This document shows, one piece after another, positions 1-11,757 of a stretch of DNA of 64,000 bases (position 1 is the stretch's first letter; the number at the start of each line of letters is the position of its first letter). The stretch covers positions 496,001 through 560,000 of the forward strand of contig QCXZ01000137.1 in the NCBI GenBank assembly GCA_025024175.1, in the 5' to 3' direction. Under the pieces are notes generated by a model. That model was given only the letters and a program-made list of their open reading frames with translations. It was not told the DNA's origin and searched no databases. The DNA comes from Rhyzopertha dominica (lineage: Eukaryota > Arthropoda > Insecta > Coleoptera > Bostrichidae). The translations under genes were made by a program, and so were the position numbers.

Positions 1-481
1 GCAGCCGCCAGAATCAAAGATGGGTTGGTTGTGGCATCTGTGGGTTTGTATTTCTTCATGGCTGTGCAAAAACGACATGTTTTTAGGTGCAAGGACTGTA
101 AAATTTGTTATCTAAACGCGGAAAATCGGAGATTACGCGATATTATCGTCTACCTGTCTGACAAACGATAAAACATCGTGGTATTTCGCGTGAATAGCAA
201 CGGTGGTATGGAAAACAACCACTTGTTAATCACGGCATGCAATCGTAATGTTCAGTTCCGCCGTGGGGTCACCTTCAATACAAAACGCCGCAAAACATGC
301 TGAATTTCGGCAAATTTGGCGTAAATTCAAGCGCCAACGGCAAGTTTTGTCATGAAACAAGTGACAATCGCATAATGGGCTCACCTTCAAAATCACCGGT
401 GTCTGCGACAACGACGGTGAGCGCCTTCAATTGTTCCAAACAGTTGGCCATTTTCGTCTTCTTGCACTGAGGTTCTGACAT
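1..481 (-). CDS. Taldo: Transaldolase, N-terminal part (gene runs off the left edge)
   Basis: Transaldolase is the cytosolic enzyme of the non-oxidative pentose phosphate pathway that moves a dihydroxyacetone unit from sedoheptulose-7-P to glyceraldehyde-3-P. Two exons are visible on the minus strand. Exon 1 (481-385) starts at an ATG and encodes MSEPQCKKTKMANCLEQLK, then LTVVVADTGDFE. It ends in a GTGAGC donor. Exon 2 (61-1) follows a CACAG acceptor and continues in frame with MKKYKPTDATTNPSLILAA, the family's conserved ADTGDF...DATTNPSL signature. The Schiff-base lysine lies further downstream and is outside the window. The intron is about 320 bp. About 320 bp separate this start from the TBCK stop upstream. 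Identification rests on the near-identical family N-terminus; only about 50 residues are seen. Confidence 0.93.
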
Positions 482-798
482 TGTGATACGGGCTTTTATC
501 GCTGTTTACAAAAATTTCGAGCAAAAAAAAACAACCGAGGTCTCCGTAGTGCTATTCCACTTGCTCGCACGGCGGCAGCAGCTTGCGCAATGAGTAAGCA
601 AGTGCGATAGGCGATTGTTTAAACGAGGCGTTCGCCGTCTCTTTTTATCATAGGCGTACTCGTAAACTGGTTTTAAACGACACGTAACGACTGTTTTGTG
701 GATAGAAATAATAATTAATCGTTTAACATTACAATACACGTTTTATGACCTAGAACTTAATATTACGGGAGCTTTTAAACAACAGTTAATGATTATGT
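482..798. other. Intergenic region between transaldolase 5' end and TBCK 3' end
   Basis: This is 317 bp between two minus-strand genes. It should hold the transaldolase promoter and the 3' UTR of TBCK. No convincing TATA box, initiator or small gene was seen. A 77-codon open frame inside it has no recognisable features. Confidence 0.5.
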
Positions 799-3700
799 TT
801 AACGAGAGCGGCAGGAACCAAAGGAAACAAGATATTGAACCCCCCGTGTAAAATGCAAACCCTCCTTACATTGCATTCCAATAAAAACGTGGGAAACTGC
901 AAATAAAACCACATCGGCATACCAATCAGACTTTCCAACCACATTTACCATTTCCAAATCCGTTTCTTCCGTTCCAATGACTACTACGATCTTGTCCGTG
1001 CTGTTTTTTAACGTGGTACCATGAATTCCAACGCTGTCTATGTTTCTTTCGCCTATAGTCACACTTGAAAAAGGTATGTTAATGCTTCCAGCGATGTTAG
1101 TTCGGTTAAAATGAACCGGATTTCGAATATCGACCAAAACGACGCCATCTTGCGTCTTCTTGATCAAAGCGATCACGTCATCTGCACTGATGCGCGGGCA
1201 ACGCTCGTTTTTGAGTTGCTGCAGAGGGATATCCGTAACGTCCTTAAAAAAATGGTGCCACAAATGAAGTTCGTTTCTCATGGTAACAGAGAATGCTATG
1301 TACAAAACAGATACGTTTATTTTGTGTACTTACTGATCCATTTTCAAAATAAATCTTGTCGTTTTGGTGTGCTCTGGCTGTTATGCTTTTTGGAGTGGAG
1401 CCGTACGTTTCCAAAGAGCATATTACGCATTTTTCTATGTCAACTTCGGGCAAGTCCGAAAACAATAGAATGCACTCGTTGAAACCTGAACTCAGTAACT
1501 TGTCCCTGAGTTGTGTCAGTACTGATAACCCAATGTGCAAAGGGAATGACGAATCTCCTAGCAATAGTTTATCCCATAAATGCAATATTTTGTGAAGTGG
1601 GAATACATCTACAATCATCATTGCTTATTTTAAGAAAATGTGAAAAAAATCAGTTAATTACGTGAAAACATGGTTAGGAACCAGGGAATTGCAAACAGCT
1701 CTGGAATGAAGTTAATGTCGTACAAATGATTGGCCAATTCTGGATCGTGGAACGCTATCAATTGCGAGAACTTCGCCAAATATTCCTGGATGACAGCTGA
1801 GTTGTCTCTCAAGAAGAATTTGTGCAGATATCTCGGTACAAACTCATACAGACACGCGAAAGCTTTGGCTAGAAAAGAAACCTTCATTCCCACTAAAAAA
1901 ATCGACAAAAACTCACCTTCATCGTTGAAGTTAAGATACAAAAACGGCGCAGTAAGCGAGTCCAGTCCCTGCCAATACACGTATTGTTTATTTTTAAAGA
2001 CCCATGCTTTTAAAACGCGTTTGAGCTTCTTGTGCCCTTCTGCCGATGATAACAGCTCATTGTACTGGTGACATCTGGGGATATCGACTTCAATCTACGA
2101 ACACATGAGTTACTAACCCCATCTAGCGAGTTTTGACGATGTTACCTGGCGATCTGTCGCTGTAGGTGTTTCCTTATCAATCCTCAAATAAGATCTCTTG
2201 TAATCTGCTTTTATACCTAACAAACAAGCCCAAATATCGCCTCTTAGCAGTGGAGGAATGTCTCTTTCAGACTCTTTCACAGTTTTACCTTTAGTAAAGG
2301 GATACCCCTAAAAATTTTGACTACAAACAGATCAAAGTAACGATAATGATCTTACATGCAGCAGCCTTCTAAAAAGAACTATCCTATGAAACTGGTATTC
2401 GGGATCTCTTTCTCTTATCACCAGCGGTAGTTCAGTGGCGTCCTCTAGCTTTGGCCTTCCCCTAGCAATTATTTCTGATGTATTATAAATCAGAGGATAA
2501 TAACAATCAAAAGGGATGTGGTCAAAACGTTGATAGAGACCATCTAGCGGCATTAACACGATTCTAGGGTCGTATAAAGTGGCGGGGTTCCTTTNTTNTC
2601 CCAGAACAACGCCCTCTATCAAGACCAAACTGAAACCAAGCTGTCAAACTTGATTTTTCACCCTAAAGACCATAACTTACTTGGGTAAAGATAGTATGGG
2701 AGGGCTTGATCGTATCAATCCCTGTTTTTTAAGTTCCTGGTACACATCACCGCCAGCCAGTTGCCACCAGTGATACAATTCGTTGATTGTGAATGGCTGG
2801 TAGCCTTCTCGATCTTCATTCGTTTTAACGGGAGTTTTAAAACTTTCAAATATCGGTTTTTGCAATAGCTGTACAACGGATGGGCGATCTTTCGGGTATA
2901 CGTGTAGGCAATCTTCTATCAAGCTTTTTATTTCAACGGGCAAGTTCTGGAATCAACTTTTCAAGAATTTGCGACAATTTTATTTTGACTTACCGAATAC
3001 TCCTCGTAGCAGTTATGCTCGCGCGCGATCCTTTCGAAAATCGACGAATTAGAATGAACCAAACTTAATATTTTACGTATTTTTTGTCCTAGCTGTAGGG
3101 ACGACCAAAGGAATTTATTCAAGACCAATTCGGCTAGAATTATACCTAGGGACCAAACATCCACCTTAGGATTTGATAATTTACCGTTTGGGCCATCCAG
3201 ATACACTTCAGGTGGCGCATACAGCAATTGTCTACAAAAATAGCGATATGCCAAAATTTTGATTTTAACAATGAAATAACAATATTTATCGGTTATACCC
3301 GTTTAAAAACATAATATTACAATAAGTGAAGCAAAAAATTCGCCGAAAAAAAGTTGACGTGACCCCGACGTGATTTGAACACGCAACCTTCTGATCTGGA
3401 GTCAGACGCGCTACCGTTGCGCCACGGAGTCAGTTGAACAAAACATTCTAAATTTTGCACATCAACGCACTTATCGTTATCACAAATTAATAAAATTACT
3501 CACATGATTGGATAAGATACTAATTGTCCCCTGTCGCTCATGTGATATAACCCATAATTAAACAATTTAACATCACCACTGTCTTGCACCAACACATTCT
3601 CAGTAGACAGGTTACGATGCACTATTTTCGCTTCGTGCAAAGTTTTCAATCCTTGCAAGATCTGATAAGCTATTTTGATAACATCATTAGATGTGAAAGC

Positions 3701-4019
3701 TACTTTTTCGATCGATTCGGAAAGTGGTTTTCCGCAATATTGGGACACTACGATCGTACGTTCTGAAAAAGACAATTTTCAGTTGTTTTCCGTAGTTCGT
3801 TTGTTTCAGCCTACCATGTTTTCCGCGTATTATGTCCAAGTACTGGCACAAGTATGGGCTTTTTATGGTTTTTAAAATTTGGGCTTTTCCGAAAATTATT
3901 ATAGAGTTTGGGGTTAGTGGGAGGCCGTTACTGCCGCAACTATCTCCTTTGTGTTGTTTTGCGAAAAACGTGATCGCCCCGAATTGCATTTGGGGGTTTT
4001 TAAGCAGATCGACAGGCAT
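799..4019 (-). CDS. TBCK: TBC domain-containing protein kinase-like protein (TBCK)
   Basis: Ten exons were read by splice signals and frame: 4019-3815, 3762-3504, 3231-2994, 2946-2681, 2629-2356, 2307-2146, 2094-1917, 1868-1662, 1608-1334 and 1242-799, giving about 835 residues (human about 893). The order pseudokinase, TBC (Rab-GAP) domain, rhodanese is unique to TBCK, which in vertebrates acts in Rab, FERRY-complex and mTOR-linked trafficking. The kinase HRD motif is HRN (residues 117-119) and the DFG position reads FNYG, so catalysis is unlikely. The APPEV motif and [10 protein letters not shown] helix follow. The TBC part starts near residue 430 ([11 protein letters not shown]) and includes [18 protein letters not shown]. 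The rhodanese part starts near 705 and has VDIRNP but no obvious active-site cysteine loop. The exon 10 acceptor (T7-AAG) is the least certain border. Two N bases fall in exon 5. A tRNA-Trp gene sits in intron 2. Confidence 0.93.
3360..3431 (-). tRNA. tRNA-Trp (anticodon CCA)
   Basis: On the minus strand, a 72-nt cloverleaf can be folded. The acceptor stem GACTCCG pairs with CGGGGTC (one G-U), followed by discriminator A. The anticodon stem TCTGA/TCAGA encloses the loop CTCCAGA with anticodon CCA. The T-arm contains GTTCAAATC. Internal promoter boxes resemble the usual A box (TGGCGCAACGG) and B box (GTTCAAATC). No intron and no encoded CCA tail are present. It lies wholly inside the TBCK intron between exons 2 and 3, on the same strand. 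Confidence 0.95.
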
Positions 4020-4350
4020 TTTATATTAATGTAATTTTATTACACACGATTCATTAAATTTAGCTTGAGAACACTGTTCTTGTTGGCGATCTAACACACA
4101 TAACCTCACTTATACCACAGGTGTCAAAACAAAAAAACTGCTGCTGTCGGTGGTCATTAGTAGGCAACCAATCAAACAGCTTTGCATGTAATAAAAATGA
4201 GTAAACAAAATAAAACGATTTACTCACCAAAACGTCAGGAAAGGAGTGTAGATAAGGTTTTTAGTGAAATTACTTGAAAATAGGTGCAATAATGTAAAAA
4301 AGAAACTTCTGCACCCTTTATTATTCAATAAAATTACATAAAAAATAAAT
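4020..4350. other. Intergenic region between TBCK 5' end and PSMA6 3' end
   Basis: This is 331 bp of AT-rich sequence. It carries the presumptive TBCK promoter and the 3' UTR of the proteasome gene. No additional gene is seen. Confidence 0.5.
4317..4322 (-). terminator. Poly(A) signal AATAAA of PSMA6
   Basis: TTTATT on the plus strand is AATAAA on the minus strand, 29 bases past the PSMA6 stop codon. Its position and strand fit its use as the cleavage and polyadenylation signal. Confidence 0.6.
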
Positions 4351-5092
4351 TTAATCCTTCTCAGCAATGGCAGTCAAGTGCCGATCGATTTCTGCCTCAG
4401 TAAGCTTCCTAAACTTCGGGTTATCCTTCGAAACAACCCCAACTTCTATCTCTGACGGTTTTGAAGTCCACAGAGAGGNCGCTAGNCAAGCAGCTGATTG
4501 CGAGCTGCACGGCATCGTCGTGAGACAGATCCTGCTTCTTCTTCAGCTTCTTTTCCAAGTAACTGTTGCCCTCGGTCTGTTTCGCGCCCACAGAAATCGC
4601 CATGTACCCGCAGAAATACCCGGCCGGGTCGGTTTTGTACACGCTAGGTCCGAAATCGGGATCGTACCCGATCAGAATCATGGAGCAGCCCAACGGTCGC
4701 ATCTCGGCATTCTGCGTGTACACCTGAGATAAATCTGCGACCCGCCTGCACAGAGTGTCCACGGGCATCTCGTAGCCGTATNTGTNTTTGAACTGGGCAG
4801 CTTCGAATCGCGCCCTCTGCACCTGCGACTTGCTGTCGGCTATCATCCCGGTCATTACGCACCCCACATTCTCGGTTAATTTGAACAAGTGCGTGATTGT
4901 TTCGGAGTCTATGAGCTTGTCGGGAATCTTGCGTTGGGTTACACATACAGCAGTGTCCACTCCTTTCAGCGCAACTGAGGTTAGACCGGCTTGATTGATT
5001 GCTTTAAAGGCATATTCTACCTGGTAGAGTCGTCCCTCTGGAGAGAAGATTGTTATGTGGCGGTCGAAGCCCGCACTGCTTCCCCTGGACAT
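4351..5092 (-). CDS. Prosalpha1: 20S proteasome subunit alpha-1 (PSMA6), one-base frameshift near the 3' end
   Basis: This is a subunit of the alpha ring of the 20S proteasome, which gates substrate entry. A single exon starts with the typical [20 protein letters not shown]; the GYDRAITVFSPDG-like alpha-type N-terminus is diagnostic. Also visible are [43 protein letters not shown] and DPAGYFCGY. The frame breaks after LSVDFK: an extra A in an AAAA run (around 4461) shifts into a stop. The next frame continues SEIEVGVV and then the normal family end, ending in AEKD and TAA at 4351-4353. Removing one base gives 246 codons, exactly the family length. Four N bases lie nearby, so a consensus error is much more likely than a pseudogene. 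Confidence 0.95.
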
Positions 5093-5804
5093 GGTTTCTT
5101 CGAGATTTACTTCAAAAAAGCAGCTTCAAATACACCGATTTTGTGCTTGTTAGGATGACAAACAAAATACGATGGCAGAGGAGAACTGTCAACGTCAAAC
5201 NTCGAGTCTGCTCGGTCGGTAACGCAATTTGGCNCGAAATTCAAAAGCCATCAGTGGACTTGAATTTGAATCAACGCAAAGAACAAACTGGATTTCAGTT
5301 GTGTATAAATGCACTAATGACTTGCACATTTTCTTGGCCGTCTATTTTTGAATGCGACAGAAAATAGGCACAGCTAGCGGCTTTAATCACCCAGACAAAA
5401 CAATGTAAACTAATTAAGTTGAAAATAATCTTACGACAGACTGTGCAATTTGGGTCAGACCCCACAAACAGGTAAAAAACAAGGTATTTCAGATACCAAA
5501 TCGTGCGGGGCGGTTTCACATCGTTNTTAGTATTATTCGGCGATCTACGATATTTAAAGAANACGTGAAATAGGTCAGGAACACGCAGATGTATCGATCG
5601 CATCACGTGTGATAGAAATTTTTTATTTTTGCGTTGGATAACGACGCAAATATCGCAATCCCGTTGGATGCAGATAAACACCAGTAAATTACCATGCAAA
5701 AAGCAACAATTAGCGTGGTAAGTGGCTTTTCAAGTACGTTCAAGTACAACCTCATACCAAGGTGCTGACATACTGAACCGGTAGTAATTTGTATCGGGCG
5801 AATT
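5093..5804. promoter_or_regulatory. Divergent upstream region of PSMA6 and cytochrome b5 reductase
   Basis: This 0.7 kb stretch separates the start codons of two divergently transcribed genes, so it should contain both promoters. No canonical TATA box was recognised. It contains four N bases. A 134-codon open frame on the minus strand (5295-5699) has no family features and was not called. Confidence 0.45.
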
Positions 5805-7226
5805 ATGAACGAAAAACAGGATTCCTATCAGGTATTTTGTGTTAATTAGACTGGATCATTGACATTTGACCCGAGAATGTGCTAATGAATGGAAAATTTT
5901 AAGGTTAGGTCGGTTTAATAAGTAAAAATTAGATTTAGTGCTTAGAATATCACAAACTGTCACAATGACAGTAATTGTTCTACTTTGTTTTAGTAAAATC
6001 GATGGGAACTTTACAGCAGCATCAACTTCTGGTAAAAGAGTGTAGTTTTCGTTTGTTTATTTACTAATATCAAGTTAATTACTTACCTTTAGTCAAATTT
6101 ATTTGTTTTACCGTAGCTTAGTATTTTCTTGGCCTACAGGTTGTCCCAATTGCCGTTGGTATTGGTCTTTTAGTCACCATAATCGTTGTGTATCGCCTGT
6201 ACTTTTCTGATAAGAAAAAAACAAAAGGAAAGAGTTCAGGCAAGGAACTAGTGACTCTAGCAGATCCACAGGCAAAATACAACCTTCCTCTCATAGAAAA
6301 AGAGGAAGTCAGCCATGATACAAGGAGATTTCGGTTTGGATTACCTAGTAAGGACCATATACTGGGTGAGTAGCTTTAAAAATGGCCTTGACGGATGACA
6401 GTTAACAGATCGATGTTTCAGGCCTTCCCATTGGCCAGCACATAACTTTGACAGCCAAGATCGGCGACGACCTTGTAATAAGGTCGTATACACCGGTTAC
6501 TTCCGATGAGGACCATGGATACACAGATTTGGTGGTCAAGGTAATTCCAAAGTCTTTTTTTTCATGCCTTTATAGCTAAATTTGAGATCCTTTTCAGGTT
6601 TACTTCAAGAATGTCCATCCCAGGTTTCCGGATGGCGGGAAGATGTCCCAGTATCTCGAATCACTCAAGATTGGCGATACGATCCAAGTTCGTGGACCCT
6701 CTGGTAGACTCCAGTACCTCGGAAATGGGAAATTCTCCATTAAGAAGCTTCGAAATGAGCCTCCGCAAATCGTCAAGGTCAACAAGGTGAACATGATCGC
6801 CGGAGGTACTGGGATTACACCGATGCTGCAGCTGATAAGGCACATCGCCAAGGATAAAGACGATAAGACGCAGTTGGCCCTTTTGTTCGCCAACCAGACG
6901 GAAAAGGACATCTTGGTCAGGAACGAACTCGAGGAGGTGGCGAAGAACAATCCTGATCAGTTCAAGCTGTGGTATACTTTAGACACTCCACCAGAAGGTG
7001 AGGATGTTTTGTAATCATTTTTAGCATGAAATAATCCCTTTTTTTGTCTTTAGGATGGAAATATAGTCAGGGATTCATCAATGAGCAAATGATCAAGGAT
7101 CATCTGTTTCCCCCCTCCTCTGACACGCTTGTTTTGATGTGTGGCCCCCCTCCAATGATTAATTTTGCCTGCGTTCCAAATTTGGATAAGTTAGGTTACA
7201 ACAAAGACTTGTACTTTGCATACTGA
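5805..7226 (+). CDS. Cyb5r: NADH-cytochrome b5 reductase, membrane-anchored (CYB5R3-like)
   Basis: This FAD enzyme passes electrons from NADH to cytochrome b5 for desaturation, sterol synthesis and methaemoprotein reduction, usually at the ER or outer mitochondrial membrane. The five exons are 5805-5831, 6140-6365, 6422-6540, 6598-6997 and 7054-7226, giving 314 residues (human CYB5R3 is 301). Exon 1 encodes only MNEKQDSYQ. Exon 2 begins with a membrane anchor ([18 protein letters not shown], residues 10-27). The FAD-binding motif RSYTPV is at 105-110. The NADH-binding motif GGTGITPM is at 193-200, and CGPPPMI lies near the C-terminus, which ends FAY as in many family members. All introns are GT-AG. 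The small first exon is the least certain part. No AATAAA was found close to the stop. Confidence 0.93.
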
Positions 7227-7865
7227 ACATTTTCCGTTGTCTACGAAGGGAACAAGTTGTAAAAGACGTCGTGATGGTTGTTGTTGTGTTGGAAATATAT
7301 GTTACTTATGAGAAAACGTTTTTTTTTTCGTATAAAAAAAAATAGTTTAATTATATTACACTTTCATATAGGCACACATAATCTCAATGAGTAAAGAGTT
7401 AAAACTTAGAACAGGCCATTTCCTGTTGGTGCTTTTTTTTAGGCCTGAAGTTGGAAACGAATTTAAAATTCAATCCACTCATTGGTTGGCAATGGTTACC
7501 TAGACTGAAGTAGGTTTGCCACCTTGTAAGACCATAAATAGTAATATATAAATTTTGTGTCTGTGCGAATAGTCAATTTGAAGATATAGAAAATACCAAA
7601 TAATATTTATATAGATTAAAACTCGTCACTAGAATTAATGTAAAAAACCATGGACTACTGAGTAAGAGATGTCTGACAAGGTCAATAATAAAAAATAAAA
7701 TTCTGACAAAATTTGGCATGAAAAAACAAAAACCTACTTTTTTTATAAAATTTAGATAGCTGCTGTTTGCACCAACCTGCTTTAGTCCAGCACCAATAAA
7801 AAAAAGCGGCAAATACAAATATAAAACTAACCCCTTGGGGATCATAATACCTCTATGATCAGATC
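7227..7865. other. 3' intergenic region between convergent Cyb5r and Ugalt
   Basis: This is about 640 bp of AT-rich DNA between convergent genes, holding both 3' UTRs. A 98-codon minus-strand open frame (7573-7869) is hydrophobic and overlaps the transporter's 3' end in another frame; it has no independent support. Confidence 0.5.
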
Positions 7866-10078
7866 TCATATTTTATGCGACGGCAGGCTCAAAACAGCCT
7901 TAGGCTTCGGCGTATGGCTATACAAGAACACGGAAAATATCACAAACACAGCGCCTGCGGCGAACTGCAGCGTCAACTCGAAGCCGAACAGATACATGGA
8001 CGCCAGACAAGAAATGACGATGGCCAGCGACGTCGCGAACCCCTTCAAGATGTTGTCGGCGTATTTCACCACCATGGCAACGATAAGGCCCCCTCCGGCT
8101 TGCAACACGATTAAGTAATGAATGAACCTGTCGTAGCCGAAGAAAAATCCCTGCCGCCTGATTATCGCTCCGTCGTACGCGTAGCAAGTCAACAAACCGA
8201 NCGGGATGGAGCAGACGCTGAGCTGGACGTTCCGCATCCAGATGCTTATGTCGCTGCCCTTCAGTATCTTCTCGAAGTAGATTCCAGCGAATCCGGATAA
8301 GACACATGCGGTTAGGGCCGCCATGAAACCGACGAAGCGGTTTTGTTCGATTGCGTTCTTTGCTGGATGGTCGCCAGATTGCGCTAGTTGTACCAAGACC
8401 ACTCCGATGACTAGGGTCACCAAGGAGATCCACTGGGTTTTCAGCAATTGCTTTTTCAGGATGAAGACCGCAAACATGGCGGTTGTGAGGATTTTCAGCT
8501 GATATGTCACCTAAAAATAATCATTCCATTGCTAAGGAGAGCTGTAAAGTTCTTGTAAAAAATAAAACATCTTGTATAGACTCTCGGTAACGCTCCAAAC
8601 ATATCTTTTTTATACACCCCAAATAAATTTATTATTATTATGAATTGAAATGCCAACGCTAAAATTGTGTGTGAAAATGCTCATTGACTATTTGATGGTT
8701 TCATAATATACCAGGTGTCTCATAAATAATGTTTCATTATTTATCGTATTGTTGAAAAAAAATGCAACTTTGTCTTTCATTGCTTCTATTTCGGGTGTGC
8801 CTTGAAAAAACAAAATTGTGATATATGTCAATAAGTGTCAGTGTGAGTTTCTAGAAATAAAAATCCTATCTGAATATAGCAAAAATATATATGTTATCAT
8901 AAAAAAGTTGATCATTTAACATGAATGAAAAAAGTAAAAAAAAATATATGTTACTATTTTGCAATATTTTTGATGCTATTTAATTACTTTTTATTTCAAT
9001 AAAATCTGACAATAAATAATGGAGTTGCGATAGTTGGAGTTTTTTAAAGGACAAATATTCAAATTAATGCTAATTAAAGTAATACTATAATGGATGACGT
9101 TAAACGACATTTGCAAATCAATTATTAGCAACTTTCTAAAAGCATTCAGTAGCATCTGTCATTAACGACTTTCATAAGTGTATTGTGTCATGATATTCAC
9201 GAACTATAATGATGCTGTAACTTCTTATATTCTGTACTGTAACTCTGACTACATTGTTTACACAATTTTAACCTCTTGAAGTGGAAAGTTCACATTACAA
9301 AAATGTAAATAACTGCACAAAAATTCACAAATTTAACATATAAAGGATAATTTGAATAAAATTATGCATGTGGGTGTCAAATTCAAATGGTTAGACTTCC
9401 CGCCGTGCCAAATATCAATGAGTTCAAATTTCTTATTAATCAAGTAGTATTACTTGATCCTTGGGTACTACAAATTCTGATGAACCAATGCTTAAAGATA
9501 AAAATGCCTTATCTCTAGCATTAATAAACAAAACAAGCACACACTTTTTTTATGAAATCCACGTGGGATCTTCAGAGTGATAACCATCACATATAAATTA
9601 GCATAACTTCTAAAATTTCTTACCTGATACGTGGCAGCGTCCAAATGCGAAGCGGACACATATAGAAGATTGTTTTGAATCACATAAACAAATGAAGGTA
9701 CACAAACTTTCAGTGTATCCATAGGCTGCTTGACTATAGTGTTATTCAAAGTCTCTATGAGCTGAAAGAAGCCTCCTGATTCCACGTAAACGACAGCAAT
9801 GCAAGTGAATAGCTTCACTACCTCAGACATTAATACCGCTACAAAAAAGGCAATATAATAGTGATGTCAGTGAAGAATATTGCTTTACCTGTCGAGGAAA
9901 GGAACATATCACCATCCCTAGTCCTTGCGTATCTCATACTAAGGCCTAGGAGAGCATTCTGTACAGTTAGAATAAATAAACTGACATATTTGAGATTGTT
10001 CCTAGTTTCTTCTGGAATAAAAAAGTAATTGGACGGGGAACAATCGATTAATTGAAGACCCTTACCTGGTTTTTTCAT
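7866..10078 (-). CDS. Ugalt: UDP-galactose transporter, SLC35A2-like nucleotide-sugar transporter
   Basis: This is a Golgi antiporter that exchanges UDP-galactose (in insects often also UDP-GalNAc) for UMP to supply glycosylation. The four exons are 10078-10066, 10011-9889, 9838-9624 and 8510-7866, giving 331 residues. Exon 1 encodes only MKKP plus one base and is followed by a 54-bp intron; without that intron the reading frame also stays open. Signature segments in order are MRYARTRDGDMFLSST, PSFVYVIQNNLLYVSASHLD, AATYQ-VTYQLKILTTAMF, SGFAGIYFEKILKGS and KYADNILKGFATSLAIV. The segment ASMYLFGF after the KYADN motif resembles SLC35A2 more than SLC35A3, hence the substrate call. About ten membrane segments are expected. 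One N falls at 8201. Intron 3 (8511-9623) is long and AT-rich. Confidence 0.92.
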
Positions 10079-10682
10079 GATTATAAAATAAAATTACTTC
10101 ACTTTGAGTTTATATCTAACCTATCTAAATCCCTGTTAAGATTATCTTACAAAATAATTCTGTTTGTTACGTGCGGTGGTTTAGACCATAATGCGCGGGC
10201 TAGATCACTAAAATCACTGCCACGTTTTTTATTTTCGAATGCTTTGGCGATTATAGCATTATTTTGACACGTCTGCAGGCATTTTTGATCGGAATGCCGC
10301 TGGCGATTTTGAAATTTGTCAACAGCGCGTTTAAATGTCAAAACCATAGAGCCTTCACAAATGCTGGAGCGAAATATTTCATACTTGTCAGTTGTTAACA
10401 CGATTGTAAAAGCTTTAAAAAAACGAGTGTAAGGTTTGCTTGTTGAAGTAATTATCAACAATTTACTTCTAACTTTGTAATCTATTAAATTTATTGCAAT
10501 TTCGTTATTAAAGTAACATTTTTGCCTGCTAACTGTCACTTCAAGTTTGAATTTACATCCAAAGGTACTGTACTCTATGGTGAATGGTAAATAAGATTTC
10601 TAAATGGTAATCAACAGGTTTTAATCCAAGGTTTGCAAATCAATTAAACACCTTTTTTCCGCATACTTTAGCGCTTACAAAG
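10079..10682. promoter_or_regulatory. Divergent upstream region of Ugalt and PEX10
   Basis: About 600 bp lie between two start codons that face away from each other. Both promoters must lie here or overlap. The reading frames present (a 130-codon minus frame, 10147-10539) show no domain. No TATA motif with convincing spacing was seen. Confidence 0.4.
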
Positions 10683-11576
10683 ATGCCTCGTCAGTTTGCT
10701 CAAGTTGCAGACATTCTTAGATCATCTCAGAGAGATGAATCTTTTGTTTTGGAACTACAGAACACATTTAGTTCAATTCTACAACAATTTGGAAACCGAA
10801 CATTCCACAGCTACCGGAGATATCTTCCTGCCATAGCAGAATCCTGGTATTACTTTCTGACGTCTTTAACAAACAGGCAAACTTTAGGAGAAGAGTATGC
10901 GGGTATATTGAGGGTAATTTCCAGTACGCAACTACCAGGTACACTGCTACAGATTTTGTGGCTTGCTTTATTCATTTGTGGAGATAATGTGTATGATAGA
11001 TGTGTGAATAAACTAGAAGAATGTGTGGAAAAGCTGGAGGAAGTGCCATCTGACCGCAAAGAAGCACTTTTAAAAATTGCGGACCTATTACGTAAAAATA
11101 AATCCATTTTTAAAGCTATACATCGCTCGTTATTTTTCGTCAATGGTAGATATTACAATTTCGCCAATAGGTTCACAGGTATGAAATATGTAAGATCTAA
11201 GCCGTATTGTTATATTCAAAATAATTATTTTTTTTATTTGAAGCTCTTGCTAAGGGATTGGATGCAGGATGTAACTTATACGCAAAGCTTTAGGTTGCTG
11301 GGACAGATATCCTTGATATATCTGCTCTTTGAACTAACTAGCAACATCATCTCCACAAAAAGGGAAAAAAAAGCAATTTATACGGAAACCCAAGTAACTT
11401 CGTCGAAAATTTGCACCCTCTGCAGTGAATTTAGAAAAAATACATGTGTTACGCCTTGTGGACATTTATTTTGTTGGGAATGTATACATAATTGTTTGTT
11501 GTATCAGTCTAACTGTCCTATTTGCAGAGAATTTGTTAAACCAAGTCGAATTGTATCTTTACAGAATTATATTTGA
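10683..11576 (+). CDS. Pex10: Peroxisome biogenesis factor 10 (RING E3 ligase)
   Basis: PEX10 is a peroxisomal membrane RING E3 that, with PEX2 and PEX12, ubiquitinates the import receptor PEX5. It is a single intronless exon of 297 residues, close to the usual length. The N-terminal Pex2/Pex12-type region is helical (YRRYLPAIAESWYYFLTSLT). The C-terminal RING at about residues 244-282 shows CTLC, CVTPCGHLFCWECI and CPICRE with standard C3HC4 spacing, followed by the PEX10-typical end VSLQNY. The start is the first ATG in the frame, with context AAAGATGCC. Its stop is only 181 bp from the mL64 start on the same strand. Confidence 0.95.
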   Translation: MPRQFAQVADILRSSQRDESFVLELQNTFSSILQQFGNRTFHSYRRYLPAIAESWYYFLTSLTNRQTLGEEYAGILRVISSTQLPGTLLQILWLALFICGDNVYDRCVNKLEECVEKLEEVPSDRKEALLKIADLLRKNKSIFKAIHRSLFFVNGRYYNFANRFTGMKYVRSKPYCYIQNNYFFYLKLLLRDWMQDVTYTQSFRLLGQISLIYLLFELTSNIISTKREKKAIYTETQVTSSKICTLCSEFRKNTCVTPCGHLFCWECIHNCLLYQSNCPICREFVKPSRIVSLQNYI

Positions 11577-11757
11577 GTAATTCCAAGTTGCAGCTTCTTT
11601 CATATATTTATATTTCATTTTGAAATTTGAATTTTAATTCTTTTTTGTACGTCAAAATTGTTGTGTCAATTTGTCAATTCTCAATGACACTTGCGATTAG
11701 CTGAAAAGATAGGTTAAGTTGCGTGTTTTAAAAACTAGGTAATAATTAATAAAAACA

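Noticed and set aside
5295..5699. 134-codon minus-strand frame between PSMA6 and Cyb5r
   Set aside because: Contains N bases and no recognisable family; lies in the promoter region of two genes.
10147..10539. 130-codon minus-strand frame upstream of PEX10
   Set aside because: No domain and no ATG context or splice evidence; probably non-coding promoter DNA.
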